Of a DNA stretch of 64,000 bases, positions 43,105-52,668 are shown piece by piece (positions within the stretch are counted from its first letter, which is position 1; each line of letters opens with the position of its first letter). The stretch is from Streptomyces avermitilis MA-4680 = NBRC 14893. GTDB taxonomy: Bacteria; Actinomycetota; Actinomycetes; Streptomycetales; Streptomycetaceae. The position numbers and the translations under genes are program-made. Below the pieces are notes generated by a model. The model saw nothing but the letters and a program-made list of their open reading frames with translations, did not search any database and was not told the DNA's origin. The stretch covers positions 2,356,001 through 2,420,000 of the forward strand of contig NC_003155.5 in the NCBI RefSeq assembly GCF_000009765.2, written 5' to 3'.

Positions 43105-43745
43105 CGGGCGACTCCCCAGCGGCGTTCCAGAAAGTTGAAGATCGCGCTGATGGTGAGGGTGATGATCAGGTAGCCGACGGCGATCCAGACGAAGGTCCAG
43201 ACGATGTTGTAGCCGAGCTCGCTGAGCGTCTTGTACGTGCCGAGCAGCTCGTTGACGCTGAACGCGCCGGCGATCGCGGAGTTCTTGGCGAGGGCGATGA
43301 GCGTCGAGCCGACCGGCGAGATCACGGAGCGGAACGCCTGGGGCAGGACGACCACGGACAGCGTCTGCTCGAACGTCATGCCCAGGCTGCGGGCCGCCTC
43401 GCCCTGTCCCCTGGGCACGGTGTTGATGCCGGAGCGCAGCGCCTCACAGATGAACGCCGAGGTGTAGCAGCCGAGCGCGAGGACCGCGAACACCTCGAAG
43501 GGCAGAACGAGTCCGAACCGCGGCAGGCCGAGCAGCACCGCGAAGAACAGCAGGGTGAGCGGCGTGTTGCGCAGCACCGTCACCCAGGCTGTGCCGAAGG
43601 CCCGCAGGGAGGCGACGGGAGCGACCCGGAAGGAGGCCATGAGGAACCCGAGGACGAGTGCCAGCGCCGAGGCGTAGACGGTGAGTTCGACCGTCCCGAG
43701 GAATCCCTTGGCGAAGGTGGAGAAGTTGTCTGTCAGTACGTTCAC
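43101..43745 (-). CDS. gluC: Glutamate-type ABC transporter permease GluC
   Basis: A 214-residue permease of the polar amino-acid family. It carries LGTVELTVYASALALVLGF at the start of the membrane domain and the ATPase-contact loop INTVPRGQGEAARSLGMTFEQ. It pairs with GluD to form the pore for glutamate or a related acidic amino acid. It lies 11 bp after gluB and overlaps gluD by 4 bp. Length and motifs are normal. Confidence 0.93.
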   Translation of the reverse strand: MNVLTDNFSTFAKGFLGTVELTVYASALALVLGFLMASFRVAPVASLRAFGTAWVTVLRNTPLTLLFFAVLLGLPRFGLVLPFEVFAVLALGCYTSAFICEALRSGINTVPRGQGEAARSLGMTFEQTLSVVVLPQAFRSVISPVGSTLIALAKNSAIAGAFSVNELLGTYKTLSELGYNIVWTFVWIAVGYLIITLTISAIFNFLERRWGVAR

Positions 43746-43756
43746 ATCGGCCTCGC

Positions 43757-44674
43757 TCAGCTCGCCGGGTAGCGGTCGATCGCGGGCGGGGTGGGCGCCG
43801 GCACGCCGGACAGGCCGAGCGTCGCCTCGTACGCCTTCTTCCAGTCGCCGTCCTTCTCACGGGCCTCCAGCGCGTCGTCGAGAGCGAACCTGAGGGCGTT
43901 GTCGTTGCGCGGGACGCCGATGCCGTAGGGCTCCTCGGAGAAGGGCTTGCCGACGACCTTGAGCTCCTCGGGCACCTTCGCCGCGTAGCCGATGAGGATC
44001 GCGTCGTCGGTGGTGACGGCGTCGACCTGGTAGGTGAGCAGGTTGTCGACGCAGACGGAGTACGTGTCGTACGCGACGAGCTTCACCTTCGGGTAGTCCT
44101 GCTGGATGCGCTGGTACGGGGTGGAACCGGCGGCCGAGCAGACGCGTTTGCCGGCCAGGTCCTGCGGCCCGTTGATCCCCTGCTCGTCCTTGCGGACCAG
44201 CAGGGACTGACCCGCCAGGTAGTACGGACCGGCGAAGCCGACGAGCTTCTTGCGCTTGTCGTTGATGGTGTAGGTGCCGACGTAGTAGTCGATCTGGCCG
44301 TTCTGGAGGGCGGTTTCACGGTTGGCGGAGGCGATGGTCTTGAAGCGGATCGTGCCGGGGTCGAAGCCGAGCGAGGCCGACATCATCTTGGCGATCTCGA
44401 TGTCGAAGCCGGAGAAGGCGCCGCTCGCCGGGTCCCTCTCGCCGAGGTAGGGCTGGTCCTCCTTGACGCCGACGGTGAGGTAGCCGCGCTTCTTGGCCCG
44501 CTTCCAGGTGGGCGAGTCGTTGAGCTGAAAGCCCTGCGCCACCTGGTAGTCGGGCAGTTTGTCGGTGGCCGGTCCCTTGGTGGGCGGACTGCCCTCCTTG
44601 CCGCAGGCGGTCGCGAGAAGTGCCGTGATCAGGACGAGGGCAAGGGCAAGACACACACGTGTGCTGCGGATCAT
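43757..44674 (-). CDS. gluB: Glutamate-binding lipoprotein GluB
   Basis: A 305-residue solute-binding protein of the ABC importer. A signal peptide with lipobox ALLATAC gives acylated Cys24. The periplasmic-binding fold includes KKRGYLTVGVKEDQPYLGE, SGFDIEIAKMMSASLG and FKTIASANRETALQNGQID. It captures glutamate or a related amino acid at the cell surface and delivers it to GluCD. The ATG at 44674 has GGGGGAG 9 nt upstream and is preferred over the in-frame GTG at 44683, which directly abuts that site. Confidence 0.92.
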   Translation of the reverse strand: MIRSTRVCLALALVLITALLATACGKEGSPPTKGPATDKLPDYQVAQGFQLNDSPTWKRAKKRGYLTVGVKEDQPYLGERDPASGAFSGFDIEIAKMMSASLGFDPGTIRFKTIASANRETALQNGQIDYYVGTYTINDKRKKLVGFAGPYYLAGQSLLVRKDEQGINGPQDLAGKRVCSAAGSTPYQRIQQDYPKVKLVAYDTYSVCVDNLLTYQVDAVTTDDAILIGYAAKVPEELKVVGKPFSEEPYGIGVPRNDNALRFALDDALEAREKDGDWKKAYEATLGLSGVPAPTPPAIDRYPAS

Positions 44675-44692
44675 GGGTCGCACTCCCCCGGC

Positions 44693-45436
<744 letters not shown>

Positions 45437-45551
45437 GCAGCCCGCCCTACTCACTCTCAGCTGTGTCGCAGTCGCCGCAAACTATCCAGCCAGGAACGGG
45501 CTTAATACTCGACACGCACTTTTCGGGCATTAGCCGTATTTACGCCTCGGC

Positions 45552-45992
45552 TTACGGTTCGGCGACCTCCGCGTACACCTGGGAGAGCTCCGGTGCGCCG
45601 GTCGTCGCCCACTCGTGACCGGCGGAGACCACGTCGACCTCACGGCCGCCGGCCAGCCGCACCGTGGGCCGGCCACTGGTCCAGATCTCCCAGTCGGCGC
45701 CCGCGACCGTGCGCACGATGACGGTGCCGAGATAGAGCCCCGCGTCGTTTCCCAGCCAGGGCAGGATCTCCTCGTCGTCGCGCCAGCGCGGCAGGAGCTG
45801 GTCGAGCGCCTCCAGCGAGGTCGCGGAGTCGTCGAGTTCGACGCCCGCCTGCTCGGCCTGCGAGCGCAGCAGCTCGCACTCCGAGAGAAGTTCGGCGACC
45901 CCTTCGCGATCACTGTCACCGTCGGTGAACACCGCGACACCGAAGGCCGCACCGTGCTTCTTGCGCCAGTTGCCCAGGAAAGGGATGTTCAT
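45552..45992 (-). CDS. DUF6278-like conserved protein
   Basis: A 146-residue acidic protein, MNIPFLGNWRKKHGAAFGVA at the N terminus. It continues with TDGDSDREGVAELLSECELL and YLGTVIVRTVAGADWEIWT. It resembles the small conserved Streptomyces family DUF6278. No catalytic motif or membrane segment is visible. It lies between gluA (115 bp) and a divergent secreted esterase gene. Role unknown. Confidence 0.7.
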   Translation of the reverse strand: MNIPFLGNWRKKHGAAFGVAVFTDGDSDREGVAELLSECELLRSQAEQAGVELDDSATSLEALDQLLPRWRDDEEILPWLGNDAGLYLGTVIVRTVAGADWEIWTSGRPTVRLAGGREVDVVSAGHEWATTGAPELSQVYAEVAEP

Positions 45993-46199
45993 ACGCCTAG
46001 CGTGTCATTCGCACGACCTGCCGCACCACAGGCGCGCGGACCTGGCCTCGCACGGAGCCGCGCACGGACCCGGACCCGTACGGATCCGGCCCGATCGCCG
46101 CGGGTGCGGCCACCGCCTGCATTGACGTGTACCCGACGCCTCCTTAGCTTCAGGGAAGATCTGACATCACCTCGGCTTCCGTGGGGAGAGGAGCGGGAC

Positions 46200-47963
46200 G
46201 TGCGTCGACGTCTTTGGGGGGCGGCCGCGCTGCTCGGGCTGTTCGCGGGTGTGGCGCCGGTCGCGGCGGCGGAGGCGGTCGCGGCACCGCACGGCGCCGG
46301 ACCGGTCCCACTGGAACGGCTCTTCGACAACACCGCGGTCAGCGACGACCAGCGGCCGGGCGCCGCGGACTTCGACGGCTCGGGGAGCTCCCTGTCCGCG
46401 CAGGACCTGACGGCGGCCGGCTGGACACCCGGGCGCACGCTGACAGTGCAGGGCGCACGGCTGACCTGGCCGCGCCGGGCGGCGGGCGAGCCCGACAACG
46501 TACGGGCCGACGCCCAGTCGGTCCGGCTGCGCGGCCGCGGCGACGCGCTCGCCTTCCTCGCCGCCGGCACGGCCGGCTCCGACGTGAGCGGCACGGGCAC
46601 GGTCCGGTACGCGAACGGCACCCGCTCCTCGTACCGGCTCACCGCCTCGGACTGGCGCACCGGCCCGCTCGCCACCAAGGCGGTGGCGCTGCCGCACATC
46701 AACACCCCCGCGGGTCAACTCGCCGAGAAGGCACGGCTGTACGTCGTGACCGTGCCGCTCGCGCACGGCCGCGAGGTCGCCTCGGTGACACTGCCGCGGG
46801 GCGGCGACCTCCATGTGTTCGCCCTCTCGATACGTCCTTCCACCCGTGGCTGGACGGGCAGTTGGGCGGCCTCGACCTCCGGTTACACGGCCGTCGGCCC
46901 GTGGACGGACCGGACTCTGCGGCTTGTGGTGCACACCTCGGCGGGCGGGCCACGGGTGCGCATCCGGCTCGACAACACGTTCGCGGCGGCGCCGGTGCGG
47001 ATCGGCAGCGCGACGGTGGCGGTGCAGGAGGCGGGTGCCCGGCCCGTGGCGGCACCGGTGCCGCTCTCCTTCCGGGGCGCGGCCGGGGCCGAGATCCCCG
47101 CGGGGGCGCAGGAGGTCAGCGATCCCGTCGGCTTCCAGGTGCCGGCCGACGCCCAATTGCTGGTCAGCTTCCATCTGCCGGGGACGGTGACCGCAGCGCC
47201 CGTGCACCGGCTCGCGGTGCAGCGGTCGTACGTCAGCGAGCCGGGCGACCATGCGGGCGACGGCACTCCGGACGCGTACACCTCGGCCATCACCTCGTGG
47301 CCGCTGCTGACCGGCGTGGATGTGGGCGGTGGGCCGGGCTCCGTGGTGATGCTCGGGGACTCGATCACCGATGGCGAGAAGTCGACGCAGGACGCCAATC
47401 ACCGCTGGCCCAATGTGCTCGCCACCCGTGTGCTCAACCAACATGTGGTCCCGCACTATGGCGTGCTGAACCAGGGCATCTCGGCGAATCGTGTGGTCAC
47501 CGACCGCTATCCCGGAGACGGGATCTCCACCGACACCGGCGGGGTGAGCGCGCTGCACCGGCTCGACCGTGACGTCCTGGCCCAGACGTCCGCGCGCACG
47601 GCCGTCGTCTTCCAGGGCGTCAACGACGTCCGCTGGGGCGCCTCGGCGGATCAGGTGATCGCGGGGCTCCGGGAGCTGGCCGACCGAGCCCATGGGCGAG
47701 GGCTACGCGTCCTGGCCGCGACGATCGCGCCCTGCGAGGGCGAGTCCCTGTGCACCCCGGCCGCCGACACCCGGCGCACCGCGGTGAACACCTGGATCCG
47801 CGCGAGCGAGAGCTTCGACGGCGTCCTCGACTTCGACGCCGTCGTACGCGACCCCGGGCATCCCGCACGCCTCCTGCCCGCATACGACAGCGGGGACCAT
47901 CTGCATCCCAACGACGCGGGCCTCGCGGCGCTGGCGGAGTCGGTGGACCTGACGCTGCTGTGA
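46200..47963 (+). CDS. Secreted SGNH/GDSL-family esterase
   Basis: A 587-residue exported hydrolase. A signal peptide (RRRLWGAAALLGLFAGVAPV) leads to an N-terminal beta domain of about 350 residues. The SGNH domain begins with block I VMLGDSITDG (nucleophile Ser), block II LNQGISANRVV (Gly), block III FQGVNDVRWG (Asn) and block V DHLHPNDAG (Asp-His). Enzymes of this layout deacylate polysaccharides or lipids. The GTG at 46200 has GAGAGGAG upstream. A single gene, convergent with xthA 7 bp beyond. Confidence 0.9.
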   Translation: MRRRLWGAAALLGLFAGVAPVAAAEAVAAPHGAGPVPLERLFDNTAVSDDQRPGAADFDGSGSSLSAQDLTAAGWTPGRTLTVQGARLTWPRRAAGEPDNVRADAQSVRLRGRGDALAFLAAGTAGSDVSGTGTVRYANGTRSSYRLTASDWRTGPLATKAVALPHINTPAGQLAEKARLYVVTVPLAHGREVASVTLPRGGDLHVFALSIRPSTRGWTGSWAASTSGYTAVGPWTDRTLRLVVHTSAGGPRVRIRLDNTFAAAPVRIGSATVAVQEAGARPVAAPVPLSFRGAAGAEIPAGAQEVSDPVGFQVPADAQLLVSFHLPGTVTAAPVHRLAVQRSYVSEPGDHAGDGTPDAYTSAITSWPLLTGVDVGGGPGSVVMLGDSITDGEKSTQDANHRWPNVLATRVLNQHVVPHYGVLNQGISANRVVTDRYPGDGISTDTGGVSALHRLDRDVLAQTSARTAVVFQGVNDVRWGASADQVIAGLRELADRAHGRGLRVLAATIAPCEGESLCTPAADTRRTAVNTWIRASESFDGVLDFDAVVRDPGHPARLLPAYDSGDHLHPNDAGLAALAESVDLTLL

Positions 47964-47969
47964 GCCCTG

Positions 47970-48758
47970 CTACGCGTCCTGCACGTCCAGGTCCACCACG
48001 ACCGGCGCGTGGTCCGACGCGCCCTTGCCCTTGCGCTCCTCGCGGTCCACGTACGCGTCCTTCACCGCCTTGGCGAACGGCTCGTTGCCGTACACCAGGT
48101 CGATGCGCATGCCGCGGTTCTTGGGGAAGCAGAGCTGGCGGTAGTCCCAGTACGTGTAGGGGTGCTCGTACTTCAGCGGACGCGGGACGACATCGGACAG
48201 GCCCGCCTCACGGAGCGTCGCCAGGGCGGCGCGCTCGGCCGGGGTGACGTGGGTGAGGCCCTCGAAGGCGGCCACGTCGTACACGTCGTCGTCCGTCGGC
48301 GCCACATTGAAGTCGCCCATCACCGCGAACGGCCGGCTGCCCGCCGCGTCGCCCGCGACCGCCGCCTTGAGGGCCTCGAACCACTGGAGCTTGTACGCGT
48401 AGTGGGGGTGCTCCACCTCGCGGCCGTTCGGCACGTACACCGACCAGACGCGGACCGGGCCGCAGGTCGCGGAGAGCGCGCGGGGCTCCTGGACGCCGTC
48501 GAAGCCGGGGTCGCCGGGCAGGCCCCTGACCACGTCCTCGAGGCCGACGCGGGAGATCACCGCCACGCCGTTCCACCGCCCTGTGGCGTGCACCGCCGAC
48601 TCGTAGCCCAGCTCGCGCAGCGCGTCCGCCGGGAACTGCTCGGCGGTCGTCTTGGTCTCCTGGATGCACAGCACGTCCGTGCCGCTGCTCTCCAGCCAGG
48701 CCAGGAGCCTCGGGAGACGGGCGGTGATCGAGTTCACGTTCCAGGTGGCGATGCGCAT
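47970..48758 (-). CDS. xthA: Exodeoxyribonuclease III
   Basis: A 262-residue Mg-dependent exonuclease and AP endonuclease of base-excision repair. It starts MRIATWNVNSITARLPRLL and carries VLCIQETKTT (Glu ligand), the Asp-x-Asn of VMGDFNVAPTD, and the catalytic His in GASDHAPVVVDL. Length and motif order are normal. It stands alone, convergent with the secreted esterase. It would process abasic sites left by glycosylases such as the AlkA fusion elsewhere in this window. Confidence 0.95.
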   Translation of the reverse strand: MRIATWNVNSITARLPRLLAWLESSGTDVLCIQETKTTAEQFPADALRELGYESAVHATGRWNGVAVISRVGLEDVVRGLPGDPGFDGVQEPRALSATCGPVRVWSVYVPNGREVEHPHYAYKLQWFEALKAAVAGDAAGSRPFAVMGDFNVAPTDDDVYDVAAFEGLTHVTPAERAALATLREAGLSDVVPRPLKYEHPYTYWDYRQLCFPKNRGMRIDLVYGNEPFAKAVKDAYVDREERKGKGASDHAPVVVDLDVQDA

Positions 48759-48838
48759 GCCTCACAACCTACCGGGCTGGTATGACAACCGGTCGCGCGG
48801 TGGTCCCGGCGCCGGACCTCGCCCGACTGGTCCCGGCG

Positions 48839-49474
48839 TCAGACCTCGGCCGACGCGCCCGGCGTCAGACGCAGGTGTTCGGAGCCGCCGAGGGCGCCGA
48901 TCTGGTGGTCGTAGATCGGGCGGGCGAGGTCCGTGAGGAGGGCGTCGTGGATGTCGTACGCGCGCTGGGGCTTGACCTCGCGCACATAGTCGATGACCTC
49001 GGCGATCTTGCTCCAGGGGGCCATGACGGGGAGCATCAGCGTCTCGACCGGGTGGTCGGGGACGGTGAGCGCGTCGCCCGGGTGGAAGACGCGGCCGTCG
49101 TCGATCAGGTAGCCGACGTTGGTGATGCGCGGGATGTCCGGGTGGATCACGGCGTGCAGTTCGCCGTGCACCTGGACGTCGAAGCCCGCGGCGGTGAAGG
49201 TGTCACCGTGCCCGACCGTGTGCACGCGGCCCGGGAAAGCCGCGGAGAGCTTCTCGGCAACCGACTTCAGGGTCCAGATCCCGGCCGCCGGGTTGGACTC
49301 CAGGCCCGCCCGCAGCCGGTCCTCGTTGAAGTGGTCGAGGTGCTCGTGCGTGACCAGGATCGCGTCCGCGCCGACGGCCGCGTCCTCCTCGCTGAAGGTG
49401 CCCGGGTCGATGACGAGCGTGCGCCCGTCCTTCTCGAGGCGGATGCAGGCGTGCGACTTCTTCGTGAGCTTCAT
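48839..49474 (-). CDS. MBL-fold metal-dependent hydrolase
   Basis: A 211-residue metallo-beta-lactamase-fold protein with the metal motif ILVTHEHLDHFNEDRL (HxHxDH) and later His/Asp residues in VHGELHAVIHPDIP and FHPGDALT. It resembles the UlaG/L-ascorbate-lactonase-like branch of small MBL proteins. Reaction unknown. It is flanked by xthA and pcaL on the same strand but with 72-80 bp gaps, so it is probably separately transcribed. Confidence 0.88.
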   Translation of the reverse strand: MKLTKKSHACIRLEKDGRTLVIDPGTFSEEDAAVGADAILVTHEHLDHFNEDRLRAGLESNPAAGIWTLKSVAEKLSAAFPGRVHTVGHGDTFTAAGFDVQVHGELHAVIHPDIPRITNVGYLIDDGRVFHPGDALTVPDHPVETLMLPVMAPWSKIAEVIDYVREVKPQRAYDIHDALLTDLARPIYDHQIGALGGSEHLRLTPGASAEV

Positions 49475-49546
49475 GAGTCCATCCTGCCCCCGCCGACGCG
49501 ACGGAGGGCTGCCGAGACTGGTGCTCTCACTGCCAGGCTCAAAGGA

Positions 49547-50842
49547 TCACTCCTGGGGCGTGGTCTCCTCCCGGATGACCTGCTGGGCCACCTTGAAGGC
49601 GCTGTTCGCGGCCGGTACGCCGCAGTAGACCGCCGCCTGGAGGAGCACCTCCTTGATCTCCACCGGCGTGAGCCCGTTGCGCAGGGCCGCGCGGGTGTGG
49701 AAGGCGAGCTCGTCGAGGTGGCCGCCCGCGACCAGCGCGGTGAGCGTGACGCAGCTGCGCGCGCGCCGGTCCAGCCCGGGCCGGTCCCAGATCTCGCCCC
49801 ACGCGTACCGGGTGATGAACTCCTGGAAATCCCCGGAGAACGCGTCCGCCGAGGCCAGGGCCCGGTCGACATGCGCGTCGCCGAGCACCTCGCGGCGCAC
49901 CTTGAGCCCGGTCTCGTAGCGGTCGGGCCTGCCCGCGGGCTCCGGCTGCATGGCGGCCGGCGCGATCTCGGCGACCGGCGCGACCGGTGCCGGCGCGGCG
50001 AGCACCGGCTTCACGGGGGCCGCGGGAATCGCCGTCTGGCCGGTGGTCGACTCGAAGGCGGGCTGCCAGGCGGTGGAGAAGTGCCGCACGAGCAGATCGG
50101 TGACCGCCGCGGGCTGCTCCACCGGCACCAGATGGGAGGCGCCGGGCACGACCGCGAGCCGGGCGTCCGGTATCCCGGCGACCAGGGTGCGCGCCTCGGC
50201 GGGGCCGGTGACCTGGTCGTCCGAGCCGACGAGGACCAGCGTCGGGACGCCGATCCGGCTGAGTTCGGCGCGTACGTCGAAGGCGGCGAGTGCCTCGCAG
50301 GACGCGATGTAACAACCGGGGTCGGTCGTCCGCACCATCTGCACGGCCCACTCTGTGATCGCGGGCTGGGCGGCGGCGAACCCGCCGGTGAACCATCTCT
50401 CCGGGGACGTACGGGCGATGGGGTCGAGCCCGTTCGTCCGTACGATCACGCCGCGCTGCCGGAACTCGTCGGCCGTGCCGAAGCGCGGCGAGGCGGCGAT
50501 CAGCGCGAGCGAGGCGAGGCGTTCGGGGTGGCGCAGTGCCAGCTCGGCGCCGACGGCACCACTGAGCGCGCAGCCCGCGTAGCCGAACCGGTGCACGCCG
50601 AGGGCGTCGAGCGTGGCCAGCAGCCGGGCGGCCAGGTCGGTGACGGACCCCGCGGGGTGCGCGGGCGCGCCGCCGTGTCCCGGCAGGTCGAACCGGAACA
50701 CCCGCCACTGCTTCATCAGCTCCGGGACCTGCCGGTCCCACATGTGCCATGTGGTACCCAGTGAGGGACCGAGGATCAGGACCGGGGCGTCTTCTGGCCC
50801 GTCAAAGCGGTATTGCAGGGTGTTCATCGGTGTCTCACTCAC
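49547..50842 (-). CDS. pcaL: PcaL: 3-oxoadipate enol-lactonase fused to 4-carboxymuconolactone decarboxylase
   Basis: A 431-residue fusion of two beta-ketoadipate-pathway enzymes. Residues 1-260 are an alpha/beta hydrolase (PcaD part; VLILGPSLGTTWHMWDRQVP, GSDDQVTGP, GASHLVPVEQP). An Ala/Pro linker follows, and residues 310-431 are a carboxymuconolactone decarboxylase (PcaC part; WGEIWDRPGLDRRARSCVTL, AFHTRAALRNGLTPVEIKEV). It turns 4-carboxymuconolactone into 3-oxoadipate. At the expected nucleophile elbow the sequence is GCALSG (residues 90-95), so the usual Ser is not in the normal place. No other pca genes are in the window. The GTG at 50842 is used; the ATG at 50827 is possible. Confidence 0.87.
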   Translation of the reverse strand: MSETPMNTLQYRFDGPEDAPVLILGPSLGTTWHMWDRQVPELMKQWRVFRFDLPGHGGAPAHPAGSVTDLAARLLATLDALGVHRFGYAGCALSGAVGAELALRHPERLASLALIAASPRFGTADEFRQRGVIVRTNGLDPIARTSPERWFTGGFAAAQPAITEWAVQMVRTTDPGCYIASCEALAAFDVRAELSRIGVPTLVLVGSDDQVTGPAEARTLVAGIPDARLAVVPGASHLVPVEQPAAVTDLLVRHFSTAWQPAFESTTGQTAIPAAPVKPVLAAPAPVAPVAEIAPAAMQPEPAGRPDRYETGLKVRREVLGDAHVDRALASADAFSGDFQEFITRYAWGEIWDRPGLDRRARSCVTLTALVAGGHLDELAFHTRAALRNGLTPVEIKEVLLQAAVYCGVPAANSAFKVAQQVIREETTPQE

Positions 50843-50874
50843 CCGCCTGACCCTCTCATCTGTCACGACAGCCC

Positions 50875-51335
50875 CTATGAGCGGGGTGCTGGCCGTAGCT
50901 GTTTGACCAGGTGGAAGACCTCCCGGGCCGCGTAGCGTTTGAGGCAACGCACGATTTCGCGCCGGGTCCTGCCCTCCTCGATCCGCCGCTCGTAGTGGTC
51001 CTGAGCGCGCGGGTCGACCCGCAGGCGGGTGAACACGATGCGGTGGAGCGCGGCGTTGGCCTGCCGGTCGCCGCCGCGGTTGAGGCGACGGAACTGCCGG
51101 CGTCCCGAGGAGCGCTCGACGGGGCTGACCCCGCACAAAGCGGCGAAGGACGCCTCACTGTCCAGCCGTTCCGGGTTGTCCCCCACCGTGATCAGCAGAG
51201 CGACCGCCGTGTCCGGACCGATCCCGACCACGTCGAGAAGCTGCGGGGCACGCCGTTCCACCAGCCGGGTCAGACGAGCGTCGACGTTCCGGATCTCCTC
51301 GGAGAGCTGGCCGATCCGGTGAACCGGCAGGCCCA
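50875..51335 (-). mobile_element. IS110-family transposase, C-terminal fragment
   Basis: About 150 recognisable residues of the C-terminal Transposase_20 domain of IS110 enzymes: RIGQLSEEIRNVDARLTRLV, LLDVVGIGPDTAVALL, and FAALCGVSPVERSSGRRQF followed by LNRGGDRQANAALHRIVF, with the catalytic Ser region intact. The N-terminal DEDD nuclease half (about 200 residues) is absent; the frame continues only as antisense of a recombinase remnant. It is therefore inactive. It marks the left edge of an accessory region beside pcaL. Confidence 0.85.
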
Positions 51336-51344
51336 GCGTGATCC

Positions 51345-51593
51345 GGGTGGCCTGCACCACCGACTCCTCGCCGACCTCCTCGCGACCACGCGCATCGGTG
51401 AACTGCGCGCAGGTACGGACGAGTACCGCCACTCCGCCCTGACCCACCTCGGCGAGCAGGGCGCCTCGCTGCTGACGCTGATGGCGAAGTCCGGCACAAG
51501 AAGCCGGAGAACGTCCGCCCCTACTTCAAGCCTTCTCCGGAGGTGATCGCCGAGCTCACCAGCCTGCTCGCCCCCACAGACGCCCGCCGCTGA
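51345..51593 (+). pseudogene. Tyrosine recombinase C-terminal remnant
   Basis: Read with a 1-nt correction near 51493, the plus strand gives [25 protein letters not shown], then [19 protein letters not shown] and a normal-looking end [17 protein letters not shown]. RHSALTH is the Arg-x-x-His-type box of tyrosine recombinases. The catalytic Tyr seems to be in RPYF. The N-terminal part is missing and replaced by the IS110 fragment in antisense. It was probably an integrase broken by IS110 insertion and later frameshift. Confidence 0.5.
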
Positions 51594-51716
51594 AACGTCG
51601 CCGCCCGACAGAGCGGAGCCGTTCGGGTGGCGGGGTTCGTGTCCAGGACACGCGTGGCTGCTCGTTGGCGCCCGGGGGCGGTGATCCATGCGGCCCCTGT
51701 GATGGGGGGAAGGGGG

Positions 51717-52478
51717 TCAGCCTTCACGGCTGGGGAGCATGGCCAGGGCCTGGGAGCGCTGTGCGACGAGGTCGTCGTAGGTGCCGTCGCGCTCGGCCCA
51801 GCGGTGCATGAGTGCCGCCTTCACGAGGATTTCGCGGGGGGTGGGGTCCTCTGAGAGCAGTTGCACGACCTCGGTGGCGAAGTCGTCGAGCGGCAGCGCG
51901 TGCGGGTTCACCTTTTCCTGGCCTGCTGTGGCGACGGCCGGGGGGACGAGTTCGACGACGCTGACGCCGGTGCCGTCGAGTTGCGCGCGCAGCGCCTCGG
52001 AGTAGGCGTGCACCGCGGCTTTCGAGGCGGCGTAGGTGGGCATGGGCGGGAAGGGCAGGAAGGCGATGCCGGAGGTGACGGTGATGAAGGTGCCGGCGCC
52101 CCGCCGGACCAGGTGCGGGGTGAAGGCGTCGATGACCCGGATGGTGCCCACCAGGTTGGTGTCGATCGTCGTCGCTGCCGCCTCGAAGTGCGCGGGGTCG
52201 CGCAGGTCCTCCAGGAGCATGATGCCCGGCATCGTCACCACGGTGTCCAGCTCGGGGTACCGGGCGAGCACGGCGTCACGGGCAGATGCGACGGAGGCAC
52301 TGTCGGTGACATCGATGCTGATTGTGCCGAAGCCTTCTCCGGCGAGTTCCGAGAGTGCCTCCGGGCTGCGGCCGCCGACGGCCACGGTGCTGCCCGCTGC
52401 GGCGAACCGGCGGGCCAGCTCTCGTCCGATACCCGAGGTCCCGCCGACGATGAGAACGGTGCGGTTGGAGAGATCCAC
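51717..52478 (-). CDS. SDR-family oxidoreductase (DltE-like)
   Basis: A 253-residue short-chain dehydrogenase. Cofactor motif VLIVGGTSGIGRELARRFA; the catalytic Tyr-Lys is in PTYAASKAAVHAYSEALR and the Ser in TFITVTSGIAFL. The usual NNAG motif is replaced by TMPGIM. It starts at a GTG with GAAGGGAAG upstream. It is divergent from an XRE-type regulator (190 bp gap), a common arrangement in actinobacteria where the regulator controls the SDR gene. Substrate unknown. Confidence 0.9.
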   Translation of the reverse strand: MDLSNRTVLIVGGTSGIGRELARRFAAAGSTVAVGGRSPEALSELAGEGFGTISIDVTDSASVASARDAVLARYPELDTVVTMPGIMLLEDLRDPAHFEAAATTIDTNLVGTIRVIDAFTPHLVRRGAGTFITVTSGIAFLPFPPMPTYAASKAAVHAYSEALRAQLDGTGVSVVELVPPAVATAGQEKVNPHALPLDDFATEVVQLLSEDPTPREILVKAALMHRWAERDGTYDDLVAQRSQALAMLPSREG

Positions 52479-52668
52479 GAGATCTTCCCTTCAGTTCAGA
52501 GCGCCGACGGCGTTCAGACCCGCGGCGCCATTCGGCGATGTTCTCTGTCCTTTGTGAACAGTGATGCCGCAAGTCTTGGCGGTATCCGCTGAGCGTGGCA
52601 GGGCCCCCGTCTTCCCTGGTCCTGCCAGGGCCCCCGCTGAGACGCACGCACCGCACTACGGTGTCGGT

